Source: Candidatus Electrothrix communis (GTDB lineage Bacteria; Desulfobacterota; Desulfobulbia; Desulfobulbales; Desulfobulbaceae). From it: a DNA stretch of 64,000 nt. Below, in pieces: positions 63,248-64,000 of this stretch. The stretch covers positions 2,643,501-2,707,500 of the forward strand of contig CP130629.1 in assembly GCA_030644725.1 (NCBI GenBank). The letters are read 5' to 3'. Under the pieces are notes generated by a model. It had not been told where the DNA came from. It searched no databases and saw nothing but the letters and a program-made list of their open reading frames with translations. Positions within the stretch are counted from its first letter, which is position 1; each line of letters starts with the position of its first letter. The translations under genes were made by a program, and so were the position numbers.

Positions 63248-64000
63248 ATGCCTGAAACACCTTTTCCGACCAACGAATATTCCGATGATGTTGCCATTAT
63301 TCAGCATAACGATCGAACGATCCTCCTGGTTGGAACCGCCCATATTTCGCAACAATCCGCTGATCTGGTCAAGGAGGTTATTGATCAGGAACAACCGGAT
63401 ACCGTATGCATAGAGCTGGATGAAAAGCGCTATGCTGCTCTGTCCAACCCGCAGCAATGGGAAAATCTGGACCTCAAACAGATTATCCGCAAAAAACAAC
63501 TTTCCACCCTGCTGATTAACCTCGTCCTGGCCTCGTACCAAAAAAAACTGGGAGGAAAACTCGGCATTCAGCCGGGAACAGAACTGCTCACAGCGGCTCA
63601 GGCGGCAGAAGAACATGAGATCCCGGTAGAACTTTGCGATAGGGATGTGCGCATCACCCTGCGCCGTGCCTGGAAAGCGACCTCGCTGTGGAAAAAATTC
63701 TACATGATGGCGACCCTGTTGGCCTCGCTTTTTGATGAGACTGAACTGGATGAAGACAAGTTAACAGAGTTGCGCAGCAAAGATGTGCTGTCAGGGCTCA
63801 TGAAGGAAATCGGCACGGCCCTGCCAGCAGCCAAAGAGGCCCTTATTGATGAACGCGATATCTTTATGGCGGAAAAGATCAAGCAGGCTGCTGGAAAACG
63901 CATCGTGGCTGTGGTCGGGGCAGGCCATATGGAGGGGATCAAACGGGTCTTTCCAGAGGACAATAGCGGCAGGATGGAGGAGATCAACACGATTCCTCCA
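63248..64000 (+). CDS. TraB/PrgY-family protein, partial
   Basis: The N-terminal 251 residues are present; the rest is cut by the window end. The family signature starts TILLVGTAHISQQSADLVKE (GTAH) and later shows PDTVCIELDEKRY and VVAVVGAGHMEGI (GAGH), the two conserved His elements of the TraB/PrgY/GumN superfamily. Members are membrane-anchored via the C-terminus (missing here) and have a putative metalloprotease-like domain. ATG 63248 is used. It follows the Sel1-repeat gene and is probably cotranscribed. Confidence 0.9.
   Translation, partial: MPETPFPTNEYSDDVAIIQHNDRTILLVGTAHISQQSADLVKEVIDQEQPDTVCIELDEKRYAALSNPQQWENLDLKQIIRKKQLSTLLINLVLASYQKKLGGKLGIQPGTELLTAAQAAEEHEIPVELCDRDVRITLRRAWKATSLWKKFYMMATLLASLFDETELDEDKLTELRSKDVLSGLMKEIGTALPAAKEALIDERDIFMAEKIKQAAGKRIVAVVGAGHMEGIKRVFPEDNSGRMEEINTIPP

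Overview
The window is a chromosomal segment of a Gram-negative bacterium, most likely a member of the Desulfobacterota (Desulfobulbales-like). The inference rests on the combination of a split-subunit B12-dependent methylmalonyl-CoA mutase with MeaB, an mreBCD-mrdA-rodA operon, an NtrY/NtrX-type sigma-54 pair next to hemB, a DUF134/NifX-type pair, and an ADP-forming acyl-CoA synthetase fused to GNAT. No rRNA is present, so the genus cannot be read from the sequence.

Layout. 1-6.7 kb (minus strand): acyl-CoA mutase module (B12 subunit, MeaB, MGMT-like small protein, large subunit cut by the window edge) preceded by a LEA-type lipoprotein, then a nucleoside-recognition membrane protein and SppA. 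7-11.1 kb: small HTH protein, DgkA, CBM48-like protein, U32 peptidase-family protein and a linked U32-like partner, bidirectional terminator, tRNA-Ala(GGC). 11.4-17.2 kb: rod-shape operon. 17.2-24 kb: DUF134 and NifX-like pair, DUF4390, NtrY/NtrX-like pair, hemB. 24-28.2 kb: accessory patch with a solitary OLD-family nuclease, a decayed higBA pair and an AlbA/Schlafen-type ATPase. 28.7-31.3 kb: Tat-exported binding protein, NapH-like ferredoxin and double rhodanese. 31.5-34.6 kb: polyamine-like membrane module (small membrane protein, membrane SpeE-like protein, DUF350 protein, SpeD-like protein).

34.7-39.4 kb is rearranged: a good sigma-70 promoter and a probable c-di-GMP-I riboswitch ahead of a broken secreted-protein gene, a toxin-antitoxin pair whose RelE-like toxin is split by an insertion sequence with 16-bp inverted ends and an 8-bp target duplication, a 133-bp MITE-like element with a 6-bp duplication, and an Rpn-family nuclease. 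39.4-47.4 kb holds a kinase/DUF3343 pair and a surface-polysaccharide block, bracketed by the same paired-hairpin repeat. 47.5-51.1 kb: gatA, an RRM protein, an S1/winged-helix protein, DUF3047.

51.1-58.4 kb is the second accessory region. It has two copies of a REP-flanked RAYT transposase sharing the same frameshift, a double cNMP-binding/rhodanese protein, a truncated transposase, a ZntB/CorA transporter, and a two-gene ImmA/IrrE-like module bracketed by a 45-bp direct repeat. 58.5-64 kb returns to housekeeping-like genes: acyl-CoA synthetase-GNAT, a Sel1-repeat protein and a TraB-family protein cut by the window end.

Many of the broken genes break by one base in A, T or C runs, so some apparent pseudogenes could be assembly errors.
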